Source: Bdellovibrionaceae bacterium UBA6502 (GTDB lineage: Bacteria > Bdellovibrionota > Bdellovibrionia > Bdellovibrionales > UBA840). Taken from it: a DNA stretch of 64,000 nt. The position numbers and the translations under genes were made by a program. The DNA is taken from the NCBI GenBank assembly GCA_002436415.1, contig DJMA01000003.1:62001-126000 (forward strand), written 5' to 3'. The stretch's first letter is position 1. Each line of letters starts with the position of its first letter. Below the pieces are notes generated by a model. The model saw nothing but the letters and a program-made list of their open reading frames with translations, had not been told where the DNA came from and ran no database searches. This document shows, piece after piece, positions 37,221-45,760 of this stretch.

Positions 37221-37604
37221 GTGAAAGAGCCTAAAGTCTTAATTGTGGATGATGAAAATTTACTTTTAGAATTACTAACAGAAAGCTTTACGAAACATGA
37301 AATTCAGAATGAAAAAGCAAATTGCTTCAGTGTGGCTTTAGAAAAACTTCGAGAAAGCTCTTATGACTTAGTTTTAAGTGATATTCGAATTAAGGATAAA
37401 GCTGGTATTGATATCCTTGGATTTTTGGAAAAAATAGAAACTGAGAGTTTAATGGCGTCAAAGAACATAGTACTTATGAGTGGCTATAGTGACCTGGATT
37501 TTCAAGAAGTAGAAAAAATGGGTGTCGCAGAAATAATCGCGAAACCATTTATGCCAAGAAAAATTGTGCCTAAGCTAATTAAATACCTTAGGCACAATGA
37601 CTAG
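37221..37604 (+). CDS. Single-domain response regulator
   Basis: A 127-aa receiver starting with GTG directly after the previous stop. D54 (L-S-D-I-R-I-K), D-D pair near the N-terminus, S in L-M-S-G-Y-S-D, and K in A-K-P-F are present. It ends the cluster and could be the final phosphorylated partner. Its last codons contain a hairpin that serves as terminator for the opposite strand. Confidence 0.88.
   Translation: MKEPKVLIVDDENLLLELLTESFTKHEIQNEKANCFSVALEKLRESSYDLVLSDIRIKDKAGIDILGFLEKIETESLMASKNIVLMSGYSDLDFQEVEKMGVAEIIAKPFMPRKIVPKLIKYLRHND
37563..37598 (-). terminator. Terminator of the minus-strand operon, inside a plus-strand gene
   Basis: A perfect 12-bp stem (37563-37574 with 37587-37598, loop 12 bases) lies within the last codons of the plus-strand receiver gene. 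On the minus strand it is followed by TTTTTCTT, so it should end the operon 40654-37606. The plus strand has no T-run. Confidence 0.75.
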
Positions 37605-37605
37605 A

Positions 37606-38514
37606 TTAATATCCTGGTTCTGTCCAACTGATTGTCGGTTTTGATGCAGACTGCTCGGATAAAAATTCGATTTGATGTTCAGAGATAATTACAAAACCAA
37701 AGTTTTTTCCTCGTGTAGCAAGTGGACCGTTTAAAAACCAATCACTAATATTAAACTGTAATCTTGCCGGTCCATTTGGAGCCAAAGCTTCTGAGTCTAT
37801 TTGCGCTTGTAAGGCTTTTTGTTTTTCTCGTCTTTCTTTCTCTTTTTCATAGGCCTGAAGTTTTAACTTTTTTTGTTCTGCTATTTCAGAATCACTACGA
37901 CGAACTCTTTTCTCACGACTAGACCACCAGCCATTAGATTCGGTAATTGTTTTATAATAGACTTCATTGTTTTTATCAAATTCAGAGCCATACCCTTCAA
38001 ATTCATATTGGTCCTGATCGTCATCATCCTCTGGAGGTTCAATGATGTTTTTGGCAATATTGTAGGCTGCGACACTTATGCATTCATTTTCATTGAAGTC
38101 TCCGCCAGTTTTGCTCCAGCTTCCATCTTGAAAAGGATGTGCTTTTTCCCAAGTAGCGTAAATCATCCAATTTTTAGTTACAGGACAAAGTTTAATACCT
38201 GCCAACTCTTCTTCTGTTAGATCCCCTCTCGCGCTATAAATACTAAAAGCCATAATGAATTTGTCATCTACATAAACTTCTTCAGAATTTAAACCATCCG
38301 TTTTAACTAAAATTCTAGAGTAGGAATCAATTTCATAGGATTGCTGCGAATAAGTCCACTTTGCGTCAGGAGAGTTTTCCTCTATATCTATGAGCTTTAA
38401 ATTTGTCGCTACTTCGTACTTGAAAACTCTGGGAGCTTCCACGCTTCGAAAATTATCACAGGCACTTAGTAATAGGACGAATCCAAAGATTGCGAAATTC
38501 TTTAAGTTTACCAT
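37606..38514 (-). CDS. Lipoprotein, unknown function
   Basis: A 302-aa protein with lipobox L-L-S-A-C after a signal peptide. The middle (about 150-240) has an acidic P-E-D-D-D-D-Q-D stretch and a Lys/Glu-rich coiled coil (EQKKLKLQAYEKEKERREKQ). No known domain seen. It is the last gene of an operon with a barrel protein (7-base overlap) and a TIGR02147 regulator. Confidence 0.72.
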   Translation of the reverse strand: MVNLKNFAIFGFVLLLSACDNFRSVEAPRVFKYEVATNLKLIDIEENSPDAKWTYSQQSYEIDSYSRILVKTDGLNSEEVYVDDKFIMAFSIYSARGDLTEEELAGIKLCPVTKNWMIYATWEKAHPFQDGSWSKTGGDFNENECISVAAYNIAKNIIEPPEDDDDQDQYEFEGYGSEFDKNNEVYYKTITESNGWWSSREKRVRRSDSEIAEQKKLKLQAYEKEKERREKQKALQAQIDSEALAPNGPARLQFNISDWFLNGPLATRGKNFGFVIISEHQIEFLSEQSASKPTISWTEPGY

Positions 38515-39890
38515 AGTACAGATACTCCTAATTTTAAGTTTTGATCGCCAACTCCAAAGTCTTTAATGTCTCCAAAGCGGCTGTAGTCGATATCTTGAGA
38601 GTCGCTAATTAAAGCCTTTCTCGTTGAAAGTTTCACATTGAAGTTTTCAGCAAAATAACCAAGTTCAATTCCTACGCTAGGTAGAGCCTCTCGATCTTCG
38701 ATCGTCTGGAAACTACCATTCGTTACCGTTCTTTCTTCGGCAATGGCGTAGTCTAAAAAGCCGCCTAAGCCAAACGGGCCAATCAATCCTCTAAGTGTCG
38801 CATTGGCATGATACTGAAAACCATAGTCATAAACTACCGGAGTACTCAAGCGTTTGTCGGTAGCGGAAGATGGAACTGTAATTACAAGACTGTTAATTAG
38901 CTGTAGGTTTTTGTTTTTGAAGCTGTACATCTTTAATCCTAATTTTGTTAAATCACGGTTAAAAGAAGATTGCTCAAACATTTCAGTTGTTGGTGCAATG
39001 GAATGTTCTATAAAACCAAACAAACGGAAACGTGTGCTTGTTACCAATTGATGTTGCAGACTAAGACTTAAAGGTCCCACTTCTTTTTGACTGTCAATGT
39101 CGTACCAGCCCATGCTTAATCCAAGACCTGTTCCAGATAAGGAGCCACCAAAAGGGTAGAGCTTACTACTTAAATGATGAACTTCATTAATATTTGTTAG
39201 CTCTGAGTTTTCATCTTTGTCATTAAAAAATGCACCATAAGAGTATTCAAAAACATTTCTTTGAATCATGTCTTCTTCTAAGAAAAAGGATCTACCTGCT
39301 GAATTGTAAGAAGTTGGTTCAAGTTCCTTCGGCATATAGCTAGCAATGCTTTTTTCAATATCATCACGGTTAGCGTCTGGATTTACAATTTCCAGAGTGA
39401 TTGCAGAAACCACCTTTTCATCCTCGCGAATGCTTTGTGGAAGGCTTCTATGTAAAGCTTCATGGATATGGAGGGCAACCAATTGGTCTTGGCCTAAGCT
39501 TTTCGCCACTGGAAAGAATCTGGTTGCGGCATAGGGCCTAGCAAAAGTCCTTGCGTAGATGTATCCCATTCGATCACTTTCAAACGCGCCTAACTTTAAC
39601 AACTCACGATCGTTGATGTCTTTTTTAGTTATGTATAAATCTGATTTTTCCAATTCAGTTTGTAAATTACCTAAGCCTCGAATGGATCTTAAATTTAAAG
39701 CTCTAACTTTTTCAATGGCCAAGTCACGAGCTTTTACGATAGGACCACTTTCTAATTTTTCAAAACCTTCAAGGTCGGCGCCGTTGTCACCATTGCCTAC
39801 TTTGGTTGGTGCCATTAAGTCTTGTGCCGCCAAAGGAAGACATAGACTTAGCATCAATAAACTTTTTGTAATTGCCATAAACATTTTCAT
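38508..39890 (-). CDS. Outer-membrane barrel protein with N-terminal HExxH motif
   Basis: A 460-aa protein with a signal peptide. The N-terminal soluble part (about 25-210) contains H143-E-A-L-H147 in LVALHIHEALHRSLPQS, the zinc-peptidase pattern HExxH. The second half is barrel-like (alternating strands, glycine-rich turns), ending L-G-V-S-V-L-W with terminal aromatic. A third zinc ligand was not identified. It shares its first base with the regulator gene stop and overlaps the lipoprotein gene. Confidence 0.72.
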   Translation of the reverse strand: MKMFMAITKSLLMLSLCLPLAAQDLMAPTKVGNGDNGADLEGFEKLESGPIVKARDLAIEKVRALNLRSIRGLGNLQTELEKSDLYITKKDINDRELLKLGAFESDRMGYIYARTFARPYAATRFFPVAKSLGQDQLVALHIHEALHRSLPQSIREDEKVVSAITLEIVNPDANRDDIEKSIASYMPKELEPTSYNSAGRSFFLEEDMIQRNVFEYSYGAFFNDKDENSELTNINEVHHLSSKLYPFGGSLSGTGLGLSMGWYDIDSQKEVGPLSLSLQHQLVTSTRFRLFGFIEHSIAPTTEMFEQSSFNRDLTKLGLKMYSFKNKNLQLINSLVITVPSSATDKRLSTPVVYDYGFQYHANATLRGLIGPFGLGGFLDYAIAEERTVTNGSFQTIEDREALPSVGIELGYFAENFNVKLSTRKALISDSQDIDYSRFGDIKDFGVGDQNLKLGVSVLW

Positions 39891-40654
39891 TACCTCTTAC
39901 TCAATTTAAAAAGTGCCGTTTCAAATTGGTAAACTTCATCAGGATTACCAACTCCAGAATATTTTTCGATCATTTGATTTTGAAATTCGTCGATGTCTTT
40001 TTTGATCGCTTTTAAATTTTTTGAATCTATCGCCATGCCTATGCCAGAAATCTCTCTTTCTTCTGGGCTTTGTTCAATCAGAGCAGCGATGGCTTTGTTT
40101 AAAATTTGTTGGTGATAACGTTTGATGGCCATGGATGGTATATCTGTTGGAGTTTCTACGAAATCATCTACGCAAGTCCATTGGTTGTTTTGGTCGTATA
40201 GGACTAGGCCAATGTGGACCAATCGATCTAGAGCAAGCTTTGCTTCAATCACTTTAATCCCTAAGCGCTTTGCGATTTGCTCCGCACTTAGAGGTTTAGG
40301 CTTTGTTTCTAGAAGATTTAAAATAGCAAAGTGGTACCAATTTTCTAAAAGCTTAAAGTACTCAAGATCGATTTCTTTGCGCTCTTTGATTTCGTTGTAT
40401 GCTTTTTTACTCTCTTGAGGAAGAGCTAAAAAAGCCTCTTCTTCAATGGGATTTAATCCAAGGCTACCAGCGATTTTCTGAGCGTTCTTTTTTGACAAAG
40501 GACGTTTGCCTTTTACGATTTCAGAAAGATTCCCTGGACTGATCTGTAAATCCCTTGCAAAAGCTCGTAACGAATAACTAGAGTTTTGCCCTAGTCTTCT
40601 CTCAAGCTCTGACTTGAGATATTCGATATAAGTTTTTGATTCAAATACATCCAT
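39890..40654 (-). CDS. TIGR02147-family transcriptional regulator
   Basis: A 254-aa regulator of the TIGR02147/DUF4423 type, common in Bdellovibrionota and Fibrobacteres. The N-terminal XRE-like helix-turn-helix reads YSLRAFARDLQISPGNLSEI; the central winged helix is AEQIAKRLGIKVIEAKLALD. The rest is a helical domain (about 165-254). It is the first gene of the operon with the barrel protein and lipoprotein (TAATG overlap), so it probably regulates them and itself. Confidence 0.85.
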   Translation of the reverse strand: MDVFESKTYIEYLKSELERRLGQNSSYSLRAFARDLQISPGNLSEIVKGKRPLSKKNAQKIAGSLGLNPIEEEAFLALPQESKKAYNEIKERKEIDLEYFKLLENWYHFAILNLLETKPKPLSAEQIAKRLGIKVIEAKLALDRLVHIGLVLYDQNNQWTCVDDFVETPTDIPSMAIKRYHQQILNKAIAALIEQSPEEREISGIGMAIDSKNLKAIKKDIDEFQNQMIEKYSGVGNPDEVYQFETALFKLSKR

Positions 40655-40671
40655 TTTTTTCCTCGTTTCTT

Positions 40672-40766
40672 AGAACTTTGTGTTCTTGAAACCACTATGC
40701 AGGAGCTATTGAGGGGAGTATATCAACTTTGGAACAAAGCGTTCCTAAAACTGGAACATAGGGAAC
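40672..40766 (-). promoter_or_regulatory. GGAAC operator cluster before the TIGR02147 operon
   Basis: Five-base-spaced palindromes GAAC-TTTGT-GTTC (40673-40685) and GGAAC-AAAGC-GTTCC (40731-40745), plus two direct GGAAC copies at 40753 and 40762. A minus-strand -10-like TATACT lies at 40722-40717 with the second palindrome over its -35 region. Likely binding sites of the regulator encoded 20 bases away. Confidence 0.55.
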
Positions 40767-40795
40767 AATTTTCTTAAATCTAGGCTTAATGACTC

Positions 40796-40902
40796 TTAGA
40801 GCGAAAATAACGGTCTTTGAGTTTGAAGATTTTTCTATGAAAATAGCTGCTAATAGAGGGTTTCGTTTCGCAAAAAGACCTTTTATTTATTTTAGGCTCT
40901 AA
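40796..40902. repeat. Long imperfect inverted repeat
   Basis: Three nested 7-bp helices: TTAGAGC (40796-40802) with GCTCTAA (40896-40902); AAAATAA (40804-40810) with TTATTTT (40887-40893); GGTCTTT (40812-40818) with AAAGACC (40874-40880). The loop (40819-40873) has its own TTTTC/GAAAA hairpin. It could be a structured RNA or a decayed mobile-element end. Confidence 0.45.
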
Positions 40903-40987
40903 AAGAGGGGGCGCATCACTAGCCTTAGTGGGGCTTAACTTTTGCCATAGCTTTCATAGGCTTGTTAGTTACTTTTAATTTTAAAAA

Positions 40988-41136
40988 ACTGGCCCCTTTA
41001 ATTGCGGATGAACGAGTGTTAAAGGCTTGAAATTCTTTTCTGTATTCATTGCAAGGAAAATCAAAACTCGGACAAGCTCATTTAAACAAATCTTTTTCAG
41101 TAGTTATTAAGGTCTATCCGCAATTAAAGGGGCCAG
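40988..41136. mobile_element. MITE-like element, 149 bp
   Basis: Perfect terminal inverted repeats of 24 bp, including flanking T/A bases (40986-41009 and 41116-41139, beginning ACTGGCCCCTTTAATTGCGG), enclose about 106 bp without a reading frame. An 8-bp direct repeat TTTAAAAA lies on both outer sides (40980-40987 and 41137-41144), as expected for a target-site duplication, though the sequence is AT-rich and chance is possible. The parent transposase is unknown. Confidence 0.6.
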
Positions 41137-41803
41137 TTTAAAAAGCATTGATGAATCAGAGTTGAACCTAATAGCTAGTTCACTGATTTGCGGTTGAACT
41201 AGAGATAAGTGGGCAAAACCTAATTCTGTATTTCTTGTGAATGTTAACCGAATTCGGATTTTTTAATTCTTATAACTTTGATGGATCTATGTACATTCCA
41301 TCCGCATTTGAATGGGCGAGTTTAGATTGTTTTGAAATAATAATTTAAACACAAACCGAATTCCAATGGCAGCCCGGAGTCTAAAAAGTACATTATTGAA
41401 AAACGGATGAAAAACTTAGCTTAAAAAATAAGCGAAAGCTGTTATTTGTTCTAGATCCATGTCTAATTGAAATTGAGTCGCAAAATAAACTGAATGTAAA
41501 AAATTGGAGAAGGATTGTTAGAATTATATAAATAAGCCTACATATTATGCAAAATAAAGCTATTGCTCAGTACTAAAAGCTTCTTTTTACGTAACTAAAG
41601 TGTTTCGTGCATAGTAAATTTATTCATTTTTAAACTTCCTTCGATGAATTTGTAAAAAAATAAATAAGGAGATTCTAAGAATACTTTTAGGCAAATAGGC
41701 TTTTCAGTTTCTGGTCAATTTTTCGGAATAGAAGATTGAGTCTTAGGCAGTTTCTATCTATAGTGTAGCCAAAATTTTTAAATCAACAAAAAGAGTAAGG
41801 TTT

Positions 41804-43147
41804 ATGATTGAGCTAAAAAAAGGACTCGACCTACCAATCACTGGTACGCCGAGCATGGATATTGATGAATCCAAAAAAGTGACATCTGTAGCAGTTACTG
41901 GCTTTGACTATGTTGGGATGAAACCTAGTATGTTAGTCAATGTAGGTGACAAAGTGAAAATCGGCCAAAGCCTGTTTAGCTGTAAAAAGAATGTGGGACT
42001 CGTTTTCACATCTCCTGGTGCAGGTACGGTAAAAGCCATCAATCGCGGCGATAAGCGTGCGTTCCAAACAATGGAAATTGAGTTGGATGCTAGTGAAGAG
42101 CAGGTTGAGTTTAAGTCTTACAAAGACAAAGCTCCCGCTGATTACACTCGCGAAGAAACAAAGGCTTTACTGATTGAATCAGGTAGCTGGGCTAGCATTC
42201 GTCAACGTCCTTTTGAAAAAGTGGCAGACCTTAATGCGAATCCAAGTGCGGTTTTTATCAATGCAATGGACACAAATCCATTGGCTCCTGCTACTTATGT
42301 AGCGATTGAGCGCAATCATGAAAACTTCTTAAACGGTGTAGCTGTTTTATCAAAATTAACAGATGGTCAAACTTATGTTTGTCAGGATGCGAAAGCTCCA
42401 ATCCCATTTGTTGAGATGGATGGCGTAAAAACCGAATTATTTAAAGGTCCACATCCGGCGGGTAATGTTGGAACTCACATTCACTTTTTAGATCCTGCTG
42501 GTATGGAAAAACCAGTGTGGCATGTGGGCTACCAAGATGTTATTGCGATCGGAGCATTATTTGCCACTGGTAAATTGTTCTTAGAAAGAATGATAACTGT
42601 TGCAGGACCTTACGCAAATAAACCTCGTTATGTAAAAACAAGACTTGGCGCTTGTATGAAAGAAATCGCTCAAGGTGAGGCAAAGGCTGGAGCTCGCGTT
42701 ATTAGTGGATCTGTTTTCAATGGCAGAACCCAAGACGAAGTTTTCCATTACTTAGGTCATTACCATAACCAGATCACAATTATCGAAGAAGATACAAAAC
42801 GTGAGCTTCTTGGTTGGCATAAGCCTGGTTTCGATCAGTTTTCTGTAAAAAACATTTATGTTTCTAAAATGATGCCATGGAAGAAGTTTGCTTTTGGTTC
42901 AAACACTAACGGTTCTCTTCGTGCAATGGTACCAATTGGAAGTTTTGAAAAGGTAATGCCTTTAGACATTCTTCCAACTCAGTTACTTCGTTCACTAGTT
43001 GCTAAAGACACAGACCTTGCTCAAGATTTAGGTGCTTTAGAGTTGGCAGAAGAAGATTTGGCTTTATTAACTTTCGTTGCTCCTGGAAAAGTGGATTTTG
43101 CTCCAATTTTACGTGACAACTTAACGACGATTGAAAAGGAAGGCTAA
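41804..43147 (+). CDS. nqrA: Na+-NQR subunit A
   Basis: First gene of the sodium-pumping NADH:quinone reductase, a six-subunit inner-membrane complex. The 447-aa NqrA begins IELKKGLDLPITGTP and has GPHPAGNVGTHIHFLDP, features of the family. It is the peripheral quinone-related subunit. The start follows AGTAAGG. It overlaps nqrB by one base (TAATG). Confidence 0.96.
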   Translation: MIELKKGLDLPITGTPSMDIDESKKVTSVAVTGFDYVGMKPSMLVNVGDKVKIGQSLFSCKKNVGLVFTSPGAGTVKAINRGDKRAFQTMEIELDASEEQVEFKSYKDKAPADYTREETKALLIESGSWASIRQRPFEKVADLNANPSAVFINAMDTNPLAPATYVAIERNHENFLNGVAVLSKLTDGQTYVCQDAKAPIPFVEMDGVKTELFKGPHPAGNVGTHIHFLDPAGMEKPVWHVGYQDVIAIGALFATGKLFLERMITVAGPYANKPRYVKTRLGACMKEIAQGEAKAGARVISGSVFNGRTQDEVFHYLGHYHNQITIIEEDTKRELLGWHKPGFDQFSVKNIYVSKMMPWKKFAFGSNTNGSLRAMVPIGSFEKVMPLDILPTQLLRSLVAKDTDLAQDLGALELAEEDLALLTFVAPGKVDFAPILRDNLTTIEKEG

Positions 43148-44355
43148 TGCAGTTTTTAAGAGATTTTTTAGACGCTCAACATAAGCACTTCGTAGGCGAT
43201 GGAAAACTAAAAAAGTTATATCCACTATATGAGGCAGCGGATACCTTCTTGTACACTCCTGGAGAGAACACTAAAGGTAGCGTACACATTCGTGATGGTA
43301 TTGATTTAAAAAGAACCATGATCACAGTGGCTATGGCCCTTGGACCATGTATCATGATGGCACTATATAATACAGGGTTTCAGGCACAAACTGCTTTAGC
43401 GGGTATGGGTGTTGCTGAAGTTGCTGGTTGGAGAGGTAGCCTTTTTCATGCATTGGGTTTTGGTGTTGATGCCGGAAACATCCTTTCTTGTTTCCTATTA
43501 GGTGCTCTTTATTTCTTACCAGTTTTCTTGGTAACCAATTTGGTGGGTGGCTTCTGGGAAGCAATTTTTGCTTCTGTCCGTGGCCACGAAATCAATGAGG
43601 GTTTCCTTGTAACAGGTATTTTATTTCCGCTGATTTTACCTCCAACCATCCCATTATGGCAGGTGGCTGTTGGTATTAGTTTCGGTGTAGTCATTGGTAA
43701 AGAGATTTTTGGTGGAACGGGTAAAAACTTTTTAAACCCGGCACTAACAGCTCGTGCTTTCTTATTCTTTGCATATCCAGCTGAAATTTCTGGGGATGCT
43801 GTTTGGATCGCAGCTGATGGTTTTACTGGAGCGACTTTGCTAGGACAAGCTGCTCTTGAGGGGGTAGGTTCTTTTAACTACACTTGGATGCAGGCATTCT
43901 TAGGTTTAATCCCTGGTTCTATGGGTGAGACAAGTGCTTTGGCGTGTTTGTTTGGAGCTGGTTACTTGATTCTTACAGGCATTGGTTCATGGAGAATCAT
44001 GTTGAGCATGACTCTTTCAACAGTATTCTTTGCTTTCGTAATGAATATGGTAGGAAGTGATACTAACCCAATGTTTGCTGTTACACCGGCATGGCATTTG
44101 GTTTTAGGTGGTTTTGCTTTCGGTACAGTTTTCATGGCTACTGATCCAGTATCTGCTTCAATGACTCAATTAGGTCAGTACTTCTACGGAGCATTGATCG
44201 GTTTGATGGTGATTTTAGTTCGTGTAGTAAACCCAGCATTCCCTGAGGGCGTAATGCTTGCCATCTTATTTGGTAACGTATTTGCTCCTTTAATTGACTA
44301 CTTTGTTATGAATGCAAACATCGCAAGAAGGAAGTTGAGATATGCAAAAAGATAG
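43147..44355 (+). CDS. nqrB: Na+-NQR subunit B
   Basis: Membrane subunit of 402 aa with about ten helices; it binds riboflavin, covalent FMN and ubiquinone. The FMN-carrying threonine is T230 in G-F-T-G-A-T-L-L, equal to Thr236 of Vibrio. The motif K-N-F-L-N-P-A-L-T-A-R-A-F is conserved. The end overlaps nqrC by 14 bases. Confidence 0.96.
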   Translation: MQFLRDFLDAQHKHFVGDGKLKKLYPLYEAADTFLYTPGENTKGSVHIRDGIDLKRTMITVAMALGPCIMMALYNTGFQAQTALAGMGVAEVAGWRGSLFHALGFGVDAGNILSCFLLGALYFLPVFLVTNLVGGFWEAIFASVRGHEINEGFLVTGILFPLILPPTIPLWQVAVGISFGVVIGKEIFGGTGKNFLNPALTARAFLFFAYPAEISGDAVWIAADGFTGATLLGQAALEGVGSFNYTWMQAFLGLIPGSMGETSALACLFGAGYLILTGIGSWRIMLSMTLSTVFFAFVMNMVGSDTNPMFAVTPAWHLVLGGFAFGTVFMATDPVSASMTQLGQYFYGALIGLMVILVRVVNPAFPEGVMLAILFGNVFAPLIDYFVMNANIARRKLRYAKR

Positions 44356-45115
44356 TACGGCGAAAACCATTCTTGTTGCCGCAGTTCTTTGTGTGATTTG
44401 TTCCATTTTAGTGGCTGCTGCCGCTGTGGGATTGAAGCCACTACAAGAGGCTAACAAGAAATTAGATATTCAAAAGAACATCTTGCAGGCAGCAGGATTA
44501 GTGGACGCAAAAGCTTCCAAGGCACAAATTATTGAAGCTTATAAATCGATAAAAGCCGAAGTGATTGAGCTTGATTCTGGAAATGTAATGGAAGACATGA
44601 AGCCAGAAGCTTTTGATCAAAGAAAAGCTAGAAAAAATCCAAGCATGTCAGAAGTGATTCCTGCCGATCAAGATTTAGGTGGAATTAAAACGAGATCAAA
44701 ATACTCCACAGTTTATAAAGTGATGGAGTCTGGTTCGGTGAAGATGTTGATTTTACCTATTAATGGTAAAGGACTTTGGTCAACGCTTTATGGTTTCATT
44801 GCATTGAGCCCTGATTTACAAACGATTAAAGGTTTGGGTTTTTACGAGCACGGTGAGACTCCTGGTCTTGGTGGTGAAGTAGATAATCCTGCTTGGAAAG
44901 CACAATGGTCTGGAAAGTCAGCTTTTAGTGATGATTTAGAGCCAATGATTCAAGTGATTAAAGGTAGTGTAAATCCTAGTGACCCACAAAAACAATACAA
45001 GGTAGATGGCTTATCGGGAGCAACCATTACTAGTAACGGTGTAACAGGTCTTGTTCGTTATTGGTTAGGTGCTGATGGTTTCGGTCCTTATCTTAAGAAG
45101 TTTCAAGAGCAGTAG
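44342..45115 (+). CDS. nqrC: Na+-NQR subunit C
   Basis: 257-aa subunit with one N-terminal helix and a periplasmic FMN domain. The covalent FMN site is T228 in L-S-G-A-T-I-T-S, attached by ApbE encoded downstream. G-L-G-F-Y-E-H-G-E-T-P-G-L-G is a family motif. Confidence 0.95.
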   Translation: MQKDSTAKTILVAAVLCVICSILVAAAAVGLKPLQEANKKLDIQKNILQAAGLVDAKASKAQIIEAYKSIKAEVIELDSGNVMEDMKPEAFDQRKARKNPSMSEVIPADQDLGGIKTRSKYSTVYKVMESGSVKMLILPINGKGLWSTLYGFIALSPDLQTIKGLGFYEHGETPGLGGEVDNPAWKAQWSGKSAFSDDLEPMIQVIKGSVNPSDPQKQYKVDGLSGATITSNGVTGLVRYWLGADGFGPYLKKFQEQ

Positions 45116-45126
45116 GGAGAGAGAAA

Positions 45127-45747
45127 ATGAGTAGTATTAAAAAGACATTATTCGATCCATTATTTAATAATAACCCAATTGCTCTACAGATTTTGGGAAT
45201 TTGTTCTGCTTTGGCAGTAACAACCAAAATGGAAAAAGCTTTGGTTATGTGTTTGGCGGTAATTGCGGTTACGGGACTTTCAAACCTTTGTGTGAGTTTG
45301 ATTCGTAATTTCATTCCATCAAGCATTCGTATCATTGTGCAAATGACAATCATTGCATCTTTGGTAATCGTTACGGATCAGGTTTTAAAAGCCTTTGTTT
45401 ATGATGTAGCAAAAGAAATGTCCGTTTTTATTGGTTTGATCATTACAAACTGTATTGTGATGGGACGAGCAGAAGGCTATGCCATGAAAAACCCGCCGGT
45501 AGCTTCATTCATTGATGGGATCGGTAACGGAATTGGATACTCAGTGGTATTGATTTTCGTTGCGTTTTTTAGAGAGATTTTAGGAACTGGAAAATTAATG
45601 GGAATTACAATTTTTGCTCCTGTTAATGAAGGTGGATGGTACCAACCAAACGGTATGGCGCTATTGGCTCCGAGTGCCTTTTTCTTAATTGGTTTATTTA
45701 TCTGGGCTTTGAGAACTTGGAAGCCTGAGCAGAACGAAGAAAGCTAA
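45127..45747 (+). CDS. nqrD: Na+-NQR subunit D
   Basis: 206-aa membrane subunit, six helices. The two conserved cysteines (G-I-C near residue 26 and T-N-C-I-V-M-G-R-A-E) belong to the intramembrane Fe site shared with NqrE. GGGAGAG precedes the ATG. Confidence 0.95.
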   Translation: MSSIKKTLFDPLFNNNPIALQILGICSALAVTTKMEKALVMCLAVIAVTGLSNLCVSLIRNFIPSSIRIIVQMTIIASLVIVTDQVLKAFVYDVAKEMSVFIGLIITNCIVMGRAEGYAMKNPPVASFIDGIGNGIGYSVVLIFVAFFREILGTGKLMGITIFAPVNEGGWYQPNGMALLAPSAFFLIGLFIWALRTWKPEQNEES

Positions 45748-45760
45748 GAGGTAGATGTAG

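Larger units (their letters stand above)
40655..41803. other. Long gene-free region
   Basis: 1149 bases without a credible gene. It holds the GGAAC operator cluster (40672-40766), a long inverted repeat (40796-40902), the MITE-like element (40988-41136), a palindrome CCGAATTCGG (41248-41257) and an open frame without start codon (41400-41531) that could be a gene remnant. The nqr promoter should lie in its last 150 bases. Confidence 0.6.

Noticed and set aside
41248..41257. CCGAATTCGG palindrome followed by a T-run
   Set aside because: No loop is possible and there is no gene upstream to terminate; left as an unexplained palindrome.
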